64,000 bases of DNA from an uncultured Oscillospiraceae bacterium (GTDB lineage: Bacteria; Bacillota; Clostridia; Oscillospirales; Oscillospiraceae). Shown here one piece after another: positions 1 through 8,011 of this stretch; the stretch's first letter is position 1; every line of letters begins with the position of its first letter. A model generated the notes under the pieces. The model was given only the letters and a program-made list of their open reading frames with translations. It did not search any database and was not told the origin of the DNA. The position numbers and the translations under genes are program-made. The stretch is from the NCBI GenBank assembly GCA_904419145.1, contig CAJFQQ010000008.1:62001-126000 (forward strand), written 5' to 3'.

Positions 1-433
1 ACGGGATCCTCAGTTGTTCTCCCGTCTCGTCCTCTTTTTGCTGGTTTCTCACATATTCTGTAATTCAGTTCTCGTTCCTCCCTACTGTATCCACATAGTA
101 CCCTCTACACCAAAATTCCCGGTTTCGGTACTTGTATTTCAGCTCGCCGAATTGCTCATACAGCATCGTGCTGCTCTTCCCTTTCAGATACCCCATAAAG
201 TACGACACCGAGATTTTCGGCGGTATCTCCACAAACAGGTGGATATGGTTGGGGCACGCTTCCGCTTCTATGATCCTTACCCCTTTCCACTCGCACAACT
301 GCCGCAGTATCTTCCCTATTGCCGCTTTCTTTTCTTTGTAAAATACTTTCCTGCGGTACTTCGGCGCAAATACAATATGATATTTGCAATTCCATCGCGT
401 ATGAGATAAACTATTCATGTCATTCAGTCCCAT
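1..433 (-). pseudogene. tnpA: IS200/IS605-family transposase TnpA, interrupted by an in-frame stop; runs off the window edge
   Basis: TnpA of IS200/IS605 elements is a single-strand-specific HUH/Y1 transposase. The frame starts at 433 (or at the second ATG, 418) and carries the HUH metal motif as NHIHLFVE and the typical segment WCRGYYVDTVG. An in-frame TGA lies at 65-67. Past it the same frame stays open to base 1 and reads ITEYVRNQ, the helix that holds the nucleophilic tyrosine in this family (Tyr codon at 53-55). The open part therefore has the HUH site but lacks the nucleophile and the C-terminal helix. It is most simply a decaying or inactive copy; readthrough cannot be excluded. Any partner tnpB would lie outside the window. 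Confidence 0.85.
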
Positions 434-441
434 CTGAATGC

Positions 442-501
442 CCTCCCTTTGCTATTCTCTGTGCAGTTGGCAGACCGCACTCTCATTATAGCAAAGGGAG
501 G
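442..501 (-). promoter_or_regulatory. Hairpin sequestering the tnpA ribosome binding site
   Basis: A perfect 14-base inverted repeat, CCTCCCTTTGCTAT at 442-455 and its complement at 488-501, lies just upstream of tnpA. Read on the minus strand, the inner arm contains the GGGAGG Shine-Dalgarno sequence of tnpA, so folding of the transcript would block translation. Sequestration of the transposase ribosome binding site is established for IS200. Confidence 0.65.
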
Positions 502-533
502 TTTTTCTTGTTTATCGCCATAGGCTTTTGTGT

Positions 534-554
534 ACCACCCGCCTAGCGAGTGGT
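534..554. repeat. Subterminal left-end hairpin of the IS200-like element
   Basis: ACCACCCGC (534-542) and GCGAGTGGT (546-554) form a nine-base-pair stem with one mismatch around a CTA loop. Such short imperfect hairpins near the ends are what TnpA recognises in this family. Confidence 0.5.
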
Positions 555-564
555 GTTGGACTAC

Positions 565-597
565 AAAAAGGCCGCCCCGGTGGCTTCCGGGGCGGTC
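565..597 (-). terminator. Rho-independent terminator of the amylase gene
   Basis: On the minus strand an 11-base GC stem (CCGCCCCGG with its complement) and a six-base loop are followed by TTTTT. It lies 14 bases after the amylase stop codon. Confidence 0.75.
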
Positions 598-610
598 CTG
601 ACGGAAAATG

Positions 611-1918
611 TTACTCCGTCCGCCAGAAGCGGACGCTGCGGGGCGGCAGCTCGCTGCCGCCGCCAAAGTCGTGGGGCGCGCCGGTGATGAGATCCGTGGC
701 CCGGCCTGCCTGTGCGTCAAAGTGGGCGGTAAAGGGCGCGCTGTCGGCGTTCACCGCCACCAGCACCCGCTCCCCCTCTACAGCCCGCTCAAAGATGATC
801 TGCCGGTTGGTCAGCAGCACGTTCCGGTAGCCGCCGTACTGCAGTGCCCGGCTGCCGTGGCGGGCCGCCGCCAGGGCGGCGATCCAGTCGGTGAGGCTGT
901 TCCACTCCGGCCGCTCCAACGCCGGGCGCAGCGCCGCGTCCCCGTCGGCCTTCCGCCCTTGGATGCCCCACTCGCTGCCGTAGTACACCGCGGGCACGCC
1001 GGGCATGCCGAAGAGCAGCCCATAGGCTGGCTGCAGGTGCCCCGGTTCCCGGAGGATCGAGGCGATGCGCTCCACGTCGTGGTTGTCCAGGAAGCTCAGG
1101 AGGTGGGCTCCCCGGTAGACCGTCCAGGGCTCCGGCCCAAACTGCCGGGCCAGGCTGTGGCCGATCTCAAAAAGGTTCTGGTCATTGAAGCTGGACCACA
1201 GGCCCTTGTAGCACTCGTAGTTGGTGACGCTGTGGCACAGCCCCTCCCCCATCCAGCGGTTGTAATCCCCGTGGAGGGTCTCCCCCATGAGGACGAAGTC
1301 CGGCTTCAGCGTGTCCGTAAAGGCCCGCAGCTGCCGCAGGTACTCCACCGGCAGGCAGTAGGCCACATCCAGCCGCAGCCCGTCGATGCTGTAGTCCGCC
1401 ACCCAGCCCCGGATCGCCTCAAACTGGTGCTGCACCACCGCCGGATTCTGGAGGTTCAGCTTCACCAGCTCATAGTGGCCCTCCCAGCCCTCGTACCAGA
1501 AGCCGTCGTTATCATTGCTGTTGCCGTTGAAATCAATGTGGAACCAGTCTTTGTAGGCGCTGTCCCACTTCTTCTCCTGCACGTCCCGGAAGGCCCAGAA
1601 GCCCCGGCCCACGTGGTTGAACACCCCATCCAGCAGCACCCGGATGCCGGCATCGTGGAAGGCAGCGCACACGCGCTGCAGGTCCTCCTTCGTCCCCAGG
1701 CGGCAGTCCACCCGGTTGTAGTCCCGGGTGTCATACCCATGGCGGTCACTTTCGAAGAGGGGATTGAGCAGCACCGTGTCCGCCCCCAGCTTCCGGATGT
1801 GCTCCACCCAATCCAACAGGCGCAGGATGCGGTGCTCCGTCACACCGTCGTTGTCCGCCGGCGCGCCGCACAGCCCCAGGGGATAGATCTGGTACACCAC
1901 CGCTTCATCAAACCACAT
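611..1918 (-). CDS. GH13-family alpha-amylase / maltodextrin glucosidase-like enzyme
   Basis: This is a retaining alpha-glucan hydrolase of the alpha-amylase clan (435 aa, no signal peptide, so cytoplasmic). The four conserved GH13 regions are readable in order: DGVFNHVG (region I), GLRLDVA with the nucleophile Asp (II), GETLHG with the acid/base Glu (III) and FLDNHDVER with the transition-state Asp (IV). The start has an AAAGGAG site eight bases upstream. The length suits a small neopullulanase or cyclomaltodextrinase-like enzyme without an N-terminal CBM domain. Exact specificity (maltodextrin, sucrose phosphate or trehalose-type substrates) cannot be read. It has its own promoter inside the end of the upstream tetR gene, so it need not be under that regulator. 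Confidence 0.85.
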   Translation of the reverse strand: MWFDEAVVYQIYPLGLCGAPADNDGVTEHRILRLLDWVEHIRKLGADTVLLNPLFESDRHGYDTRDYNRVDCRLGTKEDLQRVCAAFHDAGIRVLLDGVFNHVGRGFWAFRDVQEKKWDSAYKDWFHIDFNGNSNDNDGFWYEGWEGHYELVKLNLQNPAVVQHQFEAIRGWVADYSIDGLRLDVAYCLPVEYLRQLRAFTDTLKPDFVLMGETLHGDYNRWMGEGLCHSVTNYECYKGLWSSFNDQNLFEIGHSLARQFGPEPWTVYRGAHLLSFLDNHDVERIASILREPGHLQPAYGLLFGMPGVPAVYYGSEWGIQGRKADGDAALRPALERPEWNSLTDWIAALAAARHGSRALQYGGYRNVLLTNRQIIFERAVEGERVLVAVNADSAPFTAHFDAQAGRATDLITGAPHDFGGGSELPPRSVRFWRTE

Positions 1919-1954
1919 AGCCCTTCTCCTTTATCGAAAAAATCGTCGGCTTTT

Positions 1955-1984
1955 ATCATAGCCCATAGATATAGTCTCTGTCAA
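1955..1984 (-). promoter_or_regulatory. Sigma-A promoter of the amylase gene
   Basis: TTGACA (1979-1984, minus strand), an 18-base spacer and TATGAT (1955-1960) lie upstream of the amylase start. The -35 box overlaps the stop codon of the preceding tetR-type gene. Confidence 0.6.
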
Positions 1985-2562
1985 TTCCCGTCCCACAGGG
2001 ATTGGAGACCCCGCAGGATCAGCTGCCCCGCCAGCTTCGCCATGTCCGCCGGCGTCTCCCGGAAGCCCCGCCGGGCCCAGGTCCCCACCAGGTTCACCGT
2101 GCCGGACACCACGAACTCCAGGTAGTAGTTGGGCTCCGACACATCCCCCAGGGGATAGAGCCCCGCCCACTCCCGCAGGCACCGCTGGTAGATCACCTGG
2201 CTGAACCGGCGGAGAAAGCGGTCCGCCGTCTGCTGCCCCAGGAAAACCGGCATCAGTGCCCGGTTTTCCTCCACAAAGCAGAACACATCCGACAGCAGGG
2301 GCGCGAGGTCCCGGGTCAGATCGTCCGGCGCGTGGCGGTCCAGCAGGGCCTGAAAGGCCTCCAGCAGCTCGTTTTCCATCTGCTCCAGCATATCGTACAA
2401 ATCTGTATAGTGTGCGTAAAAGGTGCCCCGGTTCACATCCGCCCGGTCCGTCAGCTCCCGGACTGTGATCTCCCGGACCGGCTTCTCCAGCAGCAGCTGC
2501 GTCAGCGCGCGCTTCAGCTGCTCCCGGGTGCGCCGGACCCGGCGATCCAATTTCTGCTCCAT
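1981..2562 (-). CDS. TetR/AcrR-family transcriptional regulator
   Basis: The 193-aa protein has the N-terminal TetR helix-turn-helix: RRTREQLKRALTQLL, then REITVRELTDRADVNRGTFY and AHYTDLYDMLEQ. The C-terminal ligand domain is of the type common in Clostridia and gives no ligand. The gene is divergent from the ABC ATPase/permease pair at 2758-7503, separated by 195 bases with inverted repeats. That is the usual arrangement for a local repressor of an exporter, so it probably controls that transporter and itself. The start has AGGAGGA upstream. Confidence 0.85.
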   Translation of the reverse strand: MEQKLDRRVRRTREQLKRALTQLLLEKPVREITVRELTDRADVNRGTFYAHYTDLYDMLEQMENELLEAFQALLDRHAPDDLTRDLAPLLSDVFCFVEENRALMPVFLGQQTADRFLRRFSQVIYQRCLREWAGLYPLGDVSEPNYYLEFVVSGTVNLVGTWARRGFRETPADMAKLAGQLILRGLQSLWDGN

Positions 2563-2622
2563 GCCGTTCCTCCTCCGATCTGCCGCCGTCTGAAAAACTT
2601 AACAAATCGTTTACAGAATTAT

Positions 2623-2663
2623 CCGACACTCATCACAACAGCTGTCGGCTTTCAGACGACAGC
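2623..2663. promoter_or_regulatory. Candidate TetR operator between divergent genes
   Basis: GCTGTCG (2641-2647) and CGACAGC (2657-2663) form a seven-base inverted repeat with a nine-base spacer. A second overlapping pair, CCGACA (2623-2628) and TGTCGG (2643-2648), shares the same core. Both sit between the tetR-type start and the transporter promoter. Assignment to the adjacent regulator is inferred. Confidence 0.4.
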
Positions 2664-2677
2664 ACAAAATCTGCCGA

Positions 2678-2705
2678 TTGTTTTCGTGACAGTTCCTACT
2701 ATAAT
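2678..2705 (+). promoter_or_regulatory. Promoter of the ABC ATPase/permease operon
   Basis: TTGTTT (2678-2683), a 16-base spacer and a perfect TATAAT (2700-2705) precede the ATPase start by about 50 bases. Confidence 0.6.
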
Positions 2706-2757
2706 AGAAAATAGAAAAATAATCAACACCTGTTTTTTAACAGACAGGAGGCGCTTC

Positions 2758-3459
2758 ATGGCCTATATATCCTTTGAAAATGTAGAAAAAATCTATCAGA
2801 TGGGCGAGGTCACCATCCACGCGGTGGATGGCATCACCTTTGAGATCGAAAAGGGCGAATTCGCCATCATCGTAGGCCCCTCCGGGGCGGGCAAGACCAC
2901 GGTGCTGAACATGCTGGGAGGCATGGACAGCTGCAGCAGCGGCACCATCACCGTGGACGGCGCCCTGGTCAGCAGCTACACGCCAAAACAGCTCACCACC
3001 TACCGGCGCTACGACATCGGCTTTGTCTTTCAGTTCTACAACCTGGTCCAGAACCTGACGGCCCTGGAGAATGTGGAGCTGGCGGCTCAGATCTGCAAGG
3101 AGCCCCTGGACGCGGCGGAGGTGCTGGAGCACGTGGGGCTGGGCCACCGGGTGGACAACTTCCCCGCCCAGCTCTCCGGCGGCGAGCAGCAGCGGGTGGC
3201 CATCGCCCGGGCCCTGGCCAAAAACCCCAAGCTCCTGCTGTGCGACGAGCCCACCGGGGCGCTGGACTATGTCACCGGCAAGCAGATCCTCAAGCTTCTC
3301 CAGGACACCTGCCGCCAGGAGGGCATGACCGTGGTGGTGATTACCCACAACACCGCTCTGACCCCCATGGCAGACCGGGTCATCCACATTAAAAACGGCA
3401 AGGTGGCGGCCATGGAGCAAAACGACCACCCCACGCCGGTGGAGGCGATCGAGTGGTGA
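2758..3459 (+). CDS. ABC transporter ATP-binding protein (MacB/LolD-like)
   Basis: The 233-aa nucleotide-binding subunit has Walker [10 protein letters not shown], the Q-loop in FVFQFYNLV, signature [15 protein letters not shown], Walker [13 protein letters not shown] and the H-loop VVVITHN. This set is typical of ATPases paired with FtsX/MacB-type permeases. The ATG at 2758 is chosen because CAGGAGG lies just upstream and the family start ([16 protein letters not shown]) begins here; the open frame extends further upstream without meaning. The stop codon overlaps the GTG start region of the following permease, so the two are translationally coupled. Confidence 0.92.
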   Translation: MAYISFENVEKIYQMGEVTIHAVDGITFEIEKGEFAIIVGPSGAGKTTVLNMLGGMDSCSSGTITVDGALVSSYTPKQLTTYRRYDIGFVFQFYNLVQNLTALENVELAAQICKEPLDAAEVLEHVGLGHRVDNFPAQLSGGEQQRVAIARALAKNPKLLLCDEPTGALDYVTGKQILKLLQDTCRQEGMTVVVITHNTALTPMADRVIHIKNGKVAAMEQNDHPTPVEAIEW

Positions 3460-3560
3460 AGGGGAAAGGAAAAAGCAAGCGAAAGAAAAACCGCCTGCTC
3501 ACCGACGCGCTGCGGGAGGTCCGCCACACCAGGAGCCGCTTTCTCTCCATTTCTCTCCAT
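3453..3560 (+). pseudogene. Detached N-terminal segment of the ABC permease
   Basis: The reading frame that opens at GTG 3453/3456 encodes [16 protein letters not shown] followed by DALREVRHTRSRFLSI. This is the basic cytoplasmic start and first membrane-entry residues expected for FtsX-type permeases of this size. After the tandem duplication at 3541-3560 this frame continues as nonsense, while the true permease continues one frame over. Removing ten bases joins the two as RSRFLSILVLSALAVAFLSG, a normal first transmembrane helix. Confidence 0.75.
3541..3560 (+). repeat. Exact 10-bp tandem duplication causing a frameshift
   Basis: TTCTCTCCAT occurs twice in direct succession (3541-3550 and 3551-3560). 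A single copy would give one continuous permease frame. Two copies shift it by +1. Confidence 0.9.
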
Positions 3561-3564
3561 CCTG

Positions 3565-6500
3565 GTGCTCTCGGCCCTGGCGGTGGCATTTCTGTCGGGC
3601 CTGCGCACCACGGCGCCGGATATGGAGTATACAGCGGACAACTACTACGACGCCGTCCACCTCATGGACGGCTATGTCCTCTCTACGCTGGGCATCGTGG
3701 AGGAGGATCTGGACGCCCTCTCCGCCGCGCCGGGCATCCAGGCGGTGGAGGGGGGCTACACCCTGGACGCGGTGGCAGAGGACAGCATCGTCATTGTCCG
3801 CTCCCTGCCGGAGGAGATCAACCTCCTCACCGTGGAGGAGGGGCGGCTGCCGGAGCGCTCCGACGAGTGCGTCACAGAGGAACTGCTCCTTCTGGACCTG
3901 GGGCTGGAAATTGGGGACACCCTCTCCATCGTCCCCGGCGAGGACAACGTCGACGCCCTGGAGCGCCAGGAATACACCATCGTGGGCACTGTCAGCAGCC
4001 CCCTGTACGTCAGCACCGACCGGGGCACCTCGTCCCTGGGCACCGGGAGCGTGTCAGCCTATGTCTACATCCCGGCGGAGAACTTCACCTGGGACTATTA
4101 CACCGTGGCTTTCTTCACCGGGGAGGGGCTGGCGGAGCTGGACAGCTACAGCAACGCCTACGACGACCAGGCGGAGGCCCTGGTGGACAGCTTGGACGGC
4201 CTGGCCGAGGAGCGGGCCCAGCTGCGCCAGGACAACCTCGTCGGGGAGGCCCAGGCGGAGATCGACGATGCCCAGGCGGAACTGGACGACGCCAAGGTCG
4301 AACTGGAGGACGCCCGGGCGGAGGCCGAGCAGGAGCTGGCAGACGCTCAGGCGGAGCTGGACGACGCCCGCCGGGAATTGGACGACGGCTGGAGCGAATA
4401 CTACGACGGCGTGCAGGAGCTGGAGGACTCTGTGGCCGAGGCGGAGCAGGAGATCGCCGACGGCCAGAAGGAGCTGGACGACGCGCTGGTGGAGCTCAAC
4501 GACGGCGAGGCAGAGCTGGCGGATGCCCGGGTGGAGCTGGACGACGGCTGGGACGACTACTATGACGGTCTGGCCCAGTACGAGGACGCCGAGGCGGAGT
4601 TTGACGAGGGCTACCAGGACTATCTGGACGGTGTGGAGGCCTATGAGGACGGGCTGGCGGAGTACGAGTCCGGCCGCCGGCAGCTGAACCGTGCCCTCAC
4701 CCAGCTCAACGACGGCGAGGCGGAGTACTCTACCAACAAACAGCAGCTTGACCAGTTCGTTCAGACCTATCTTCTGCCCGACCTGATGGAGGGCGGCCTG
4801 AACTACGGGACTCCAGATGCCCTGTACAGCGTCCTGGCAGCAGAGGGCAGCGACACTACGGGGACCGTCCACAGAGCCGTTCAGGGTGCTCTGGACGGTC
4901 TTTGGGCCGAGATCAGCCAGCTGCAGACCGCTGTCGACATGCTAGATACATTAGAACCGGCAAAAGAACAACTGGATTCTCAGATCCCGCCTTTGCAATC
5001 CCGCTTGAGCCAGGTAAACGCGTCGATCCAGGTGCTCAATGATAAGGTCAGTGCCGGTGGAACGCTGACAGACGAGGAGCAGGCGCAGCTGACTTCTCTG
5101 CTGCAGGCCCAATCCGAACTGGAGGCCACGCTGAATGGCGAGGGAGAAAATCCCGGTTTGTTGGCGCAGCAGCAGCAAGTAAACGAATCGTTGGCAGAAA
5201 TCGATACGCAGCTTTCCGCCCGGGGTCTGGATCGGAACGCCGCAAGAACCATGCTGGCCCAGTTTGAGTCCATGGAGGATCAGATCCCCGCAGATGCCGA
5301 AGCGGTCCGCAGCTCCTACAGCCAGCTGGCTGCCGCCCGGCGGAAACTGGACGACGGATGGGACGAGTACTACGACGGCTCCGCCCAGCTCCGTGCCGCC
5401 CGGCGGCAGCTGGATGACGCGGAGGAGGAGCTGGACGCGGCCCGGGAGGAGATCGAGGCGGGCCAGGCGGAGCTGGATGAGGCCAAGGCAGAGCTGGACG
5501 ATGCCTATGAGCAGCTGCTGGACGGCGAGGCCGACTATGCCGACGGCCGGGCCGAGCTGGACGAGGGCTGGCAGGACTACAACGACGGTCTCCAGGAATT
5601 AGAGGACGCCAGGGCGACCTTGGCCCAGGAAACCACGGACGCCCAGGCGGAGCTGGACGACGCCTATCGGGAGCTCCAGGATGGTGAGGCCGACTATGCC
5701 CAGGGCGTCCAGGATTACGAGGACGGCAAGGCCGAGGCGGAACAGAAGATCAGCGACGCCGAGAATGAGATCGGAGAGGCCGAGGACAAGCTGGCGGAGG
5801 CCCAGTGGGAATTGGACGATCTGGACGACTGTGAGTGGTACGTCCTCGGCCGCGACACCAACGTGGGCGTGGTGGGCTACTCCCAGGACGCCGAGCGGGT
5901 GAGCAATCTGGCGGACATCTTCCCCATCATCTTCTTCCTGGTGGCGGCTCTGGCTTGTCTGACCACCATGACCCGCATGGTGGAGGAGCAGCGCACCCAG
6001 ATCGGATCCCTGAAAGCCCTGGGCTTCGGCCGGCTGGCTATCAGCATCAAATATATCGGCTACGCCTTTTCTGCCAGCCTCCTGGGCGGCATTGCGGGAC
6101 TGCTGATCGGCTGCACGCTGATCCCCCTGGTGATTGCCAACGCCTTCCGCATCATGTACAACATCCCATCCCTACAGTTCCTGCCCCAGCCGGGCATCTG
6201 TATCCTGGCGGTGGCGGCGGCGGTGCTCTGTACCACGGGCGCCGCAGTGTGGGCCTGCGCCTCCACCCTGATGGCCACCCCCGCCAACCTCATGCGCCCC
6301 AGGGCGCCCAAGGCCGGCAAGCGGGTATTTCTGGAGTATATCCGCCCCCTGTGGCGGCACCTGAGCTTTACCTGGAAGGTCACCATGCGCAATCTTTTCC
6401 GCTATCAGCGCCGGTTCTGGATGACCGTCATCGGCATTGGCGGGTGTACCGCCCTGATCGTCACCGGCTTTGGCCTCCACAACTCCATCTTCGATATTCT

Positions 6501-7503
6501 GGATAAGCAGTTTGACGAGGTCTTCCTCTACGACGCCACCGTGGGGCTGGAGGACCACCTGACAGACCGGCAGTGGAACATTGTCACCTCCTATCTGGAC
6601 GGGAGCGAGGCGGTGGAGCAGTGGCTGCCCAGCTACCAGGAATCCGTGGACGCCTCCACGGACAGCCGGACAGTGGAAGCCGTCACCCTCTTTGCCGTTT
6701 CGGACCAGGAGGAATTCTCCCGCTTTGTGGACCTTCGCCACCGGCTGGACGACGCGCCGGTGGCGCTGGAGGACGGCGGCGTGGTACTCTCAGAGAAGCT
6801 CTCGGAGCTGCTGGGTGTCGGCGTAGGAGACAGCATCACCTTAGACGGGGACAGCCGGGTCACGGCTCCTGTAACAGACATTGTGGAGAACTATGTCCAG
6901 CACTATGTCTACCTCACCGAAGACTACTACACCCAGCTGTTCCAGGAGGACATCAGCGATAACGTTCTGCTCTTGTCTTACGCCGATAACAACAGCGAAA
7001 TTTCCGACCAGGTCTCCACCGCCCTGATGGCCATGAATGGCGTGGCGTCCTACTCCTATATTGCTACTGTCCGCGATACATTTACCGAGAGTATGAACAG
7101 CGTGGACTATGCGGTCATGATTATTATTGTGGCCGCTGCCGCCCTGGCCTTTGTGGTACTCTACAACCTGACCAACATCAACATCACCGAGCGAACCCGT
7201 GAGCTGGCGACGCTGAAGGTCCTTGGGTTCTATGACGGAGAAACCTCCGCCTATGTCTACCGGGAAAATATCTTCCTCACACTGTTTGGCATTGTGCTGG
7301 GGCTGTTTCTGGGGCGCCTGCTCCACAGCTGGCTGGTGCTGACAGTGGAGGTGGACATGGTGATGTTCGGCCGCACGGCCCCGCCCTATGCCTACATCCT
7401 GGCAGCAGTCCTGACCGTGATCTTCTCCTTGGCCGTCAATGTTGCCGCCCACTTCAAGCTGAAAAAAGTGGATATGGTGGAAAGCCTGAAAACGGTGGAA
7501 TAA
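3565..7503 (+). CDS. FtsX/MacB-type ABC permease with very long extracellular coiled coil (frameshifted at its N terminus)
   Basis: The partner of the ATPase at 2758. As read the frame opens at GTG 3565 (1312 aa), which lacks a ribosome binding site and the start of the first membrane helix; the rest lies in another frame (3453-3560). After helix 1 comes a MacB-like periplasmic-type domain. About 700 residues of heptad-repeat coiled coil follow (units such as AELDDAR, RELDDGW, SEYYDGV), interrupted near 4740-5330 by a less repetitive stretch with different codon use. Then come three FtsX helices (ADIFPIIFFLVAALACLTTM onward), a second extracellular domain and the last three helices ending KKVDMVESLKTVE. 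Permeases like this occur in Firmicutes and are thought to act on envelope substrates; the cargo is unknown. Confidence 0.85.
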   Translation: MLSALAVAFLSGLRTTAPDMEYTADNYYDAVHLMDGYVLSTLGIVEEDLDALSAAPGIQAVEGGYTLDAVAEDSIVIVRSLPEEINLLTVEEGRLPERSDECVTEELLLLDLGLEIGDTLSIVPGEDNVDALERQEYTIVGTVSSPLYVSTDRGTSSLGTGSVSAYVYIPAENFTWDYYTVAFFTGEGLAELDSYSNAYDDQAEALVDSLDGLAEERAQLRQDNLVGEAQAEIDDAQAELDDAKVELEDARAEAEQELADAQAELDDARRELDDGWSEYYDGVQELEDSVAEAEQEIADGQKELDDALVELNDGEAELADARVELDDGWDDYYDGLAQYEDAEAEFDEGYQDYLDGVEAYEDGLAEYESGRRQLNRALTQLNDGEAEYSTNKQQLDQFVQTYLLPDLMEGGLNYGTPDALYSVLAAEGSDTTGTVHRAVQGALDGLWAEISQLQTAVDMLDTLEPAKEQLDSQIPPLQSRLSQVNASIQVLNDKVSAGGTLTDEEQAQLTSLLQAQSELEATLNGEGENPGLLAQQQQVNESLAEIDTQLSARGLDRNAARTMLAQFESMEDQIPADAEAVRSSYSQLAAARRKLDDGWDEYYDGSAQLRAARRQLDDAEEELDAAREEIEAGQAELDEAKAELDDAYEQLLDGEADYADGRAELDEGWQDYNDGLQELEDARATLAQETTDAQAELDDAYRELQDGEADYAQGVQDYEDGKAEAEQKISDAENEIGEAEDKLAEAQWELDDLDDCEWYVLGRDTNVGVVGYSQDAERVSNLADIFPIIFFLVAALACLTTMTRMVEEQRTQIGSLKALGFGRLAISIKYIGYAFSASLLGGIAGLLIGCTLIPLVIANAFRIMYNIPSLQFLPQPGICILAVAAAVLCTTGAAVWACASTLMATPANLMRPRAPKAGKRVFLEYIRPLWRHLSFTWKVTMRNLFRYQRRFWMTVIGIGGCTALIVTGFGLHNSIFDILDKQFDEVFLYDATVGLEDHLTDRQWNIVTSYLDGSEAVEQWLPSYQESVDASTDSRTVEAVTLFAVSDQEEFSRFVDLRHRLDDAPVALEDGGVVLSEKLSELLGVGVGDSITLDGDSRVTAPVTDIVENYVQHYVYLTEDYYTQLFQEDISDNVLLLSYADNNSEISDQVSTALMAMNGVASYSYIATVRDTFTESMNSVDYAVMIIIVAAAALAFVVLYNLTNINITERTRELATLKVLGFYDGETSAYVYRENIFLTLFGIVLGLFLGRLLHSWLVLTVEVDMVMFGRTAPPYAYILAAVLTVIFSLAVNVAAHFKLKKVDMVESLKTVE

Positions 7504-7517
7504 ATGACAGGCCCATG

Positions 7518-7549
7518 AAAAGCCGGCGACGTAATGTCCCGGCTTTTCA
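7518..7549 (+). terminator. Terminator after the ABC permease
   Basis: AAAAGCCGG (7518-7526) pairs with CCGGCTTTT (7539-7547), 15 bases after the permease stop codon. Confidence 0.55.
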
Positions 7550-7652
7550 GCATGTTTTATCAGTTCTTTTCCCTTCCCGCCTCCCCCAAATGGCATGGAT
7601 TTTCAAACAGGCGCATATATATGAACCAACTCGGGATAGGGAGTGTGTCAGT

Positions 7653-7904
7653 TTGAAGGGAAATATCGAGGAACGGGCCTGCGATCTGGCCGTCTACATC
7701 ATAGAGAACCGGGCCACTGTCCGGGCCGCCGCTCAGAAGTTCGGCATCAGCAAGAGCACGGTGCATAAAGATCTCAGCGAGCGTCTTCCACTGTATAACC
7801 GCCCTCTGTATCTCCAGGTCAAGGCCATTCTGGATGAGAACAAGGCCCAGCGCCACATTCGCGGCGGCATTGCCACCCGCAAAAAATACCGCGGGGATGC
7901 CTGA
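7653..7904 (+). CDS. spoIIID: Sporulation transcriptional regulator SpoIIID
   Basis: SpoIIID is a small DNA-binding regulator of the mother-cell sigma-E/sigma-K programme. The protein (83 aa) starts KGNIEERACDLAVYI and has the signature helix-turn-helix KFGISKSTVHKDLSERL, then the basic tail HIRGGIATRKKYRG. A TTG at 7653 is chosen as start because AGGGAG lies nine bases upstream and the residues from there match the family N terminus; there is no suitable ATG. It implies an endospore-forming lineage. A hairpin overlaps the stop codon (7891-7916). Confidence 0.93.
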   Translation: MKGNIEERACDLAVYIIENRATVRAAAQKFGISKSTVHKDLSERLPLYNRPLYLQVKAILDENKAQRHIRGGIATRKKYRGDA

Positions 7905-7916
7905 GGCATCCCCCGC
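7891..7916. repeat. Hairpin spanning the spoIIID stop codon
   Basis: GCGGGGATGCC (7891-7901) pairs with GGCATCCCCCGC (7905-7916) around the TGA stop, with a one-base bulge. On the plus strand no T-run follows, so it is a weak terminator or an mRNA 3'-end structure; on the minus strand a T-run does follow. Confidence 0.4.
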
Positions 7917-8011
7917 GGGCCGCAAATCCAGGGGACAAGTCCCCCAATAGCACCAACTCCAATCTTGCTTCATAAAATGGGACAGAACCGCAAGAAATGG
8001 AGGAAAAAATA

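Larger units (their letters stand above)
1..565 (-). mobile_element. IS200/IS605-like insertion sequence, tnpA and left end (partial)
   Basis: The element has no terminal inverted repeats, as expected for the family. It shows instead a subterminal imperfect hairpin (534-554) upstream of tnpA and a second hairpin over the ribosome binding site (442-501). Its left end probably lies near 555-565, directly against the T-run of the amylase terminator; IS200/IS605 elements often target T-rich tetra- or pentanucleotides. The right end is outside the window, so the exact boundary is inferred. Confidence 0.6.

Noticed and set aside
65..67. Selenocysteine or programmed readthrough at the tnpA TGA
   Set aside because: No SECIS-like hairpin is visible directly downstream, and a nonsense mutation is simpler.
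7600..7625. Sigma-E/sigma-K promoter (GCATATATAT) upstream of spoIIID
   Set aside because: The -10-like match is weak and no matching -35 element is found at the right spacing.
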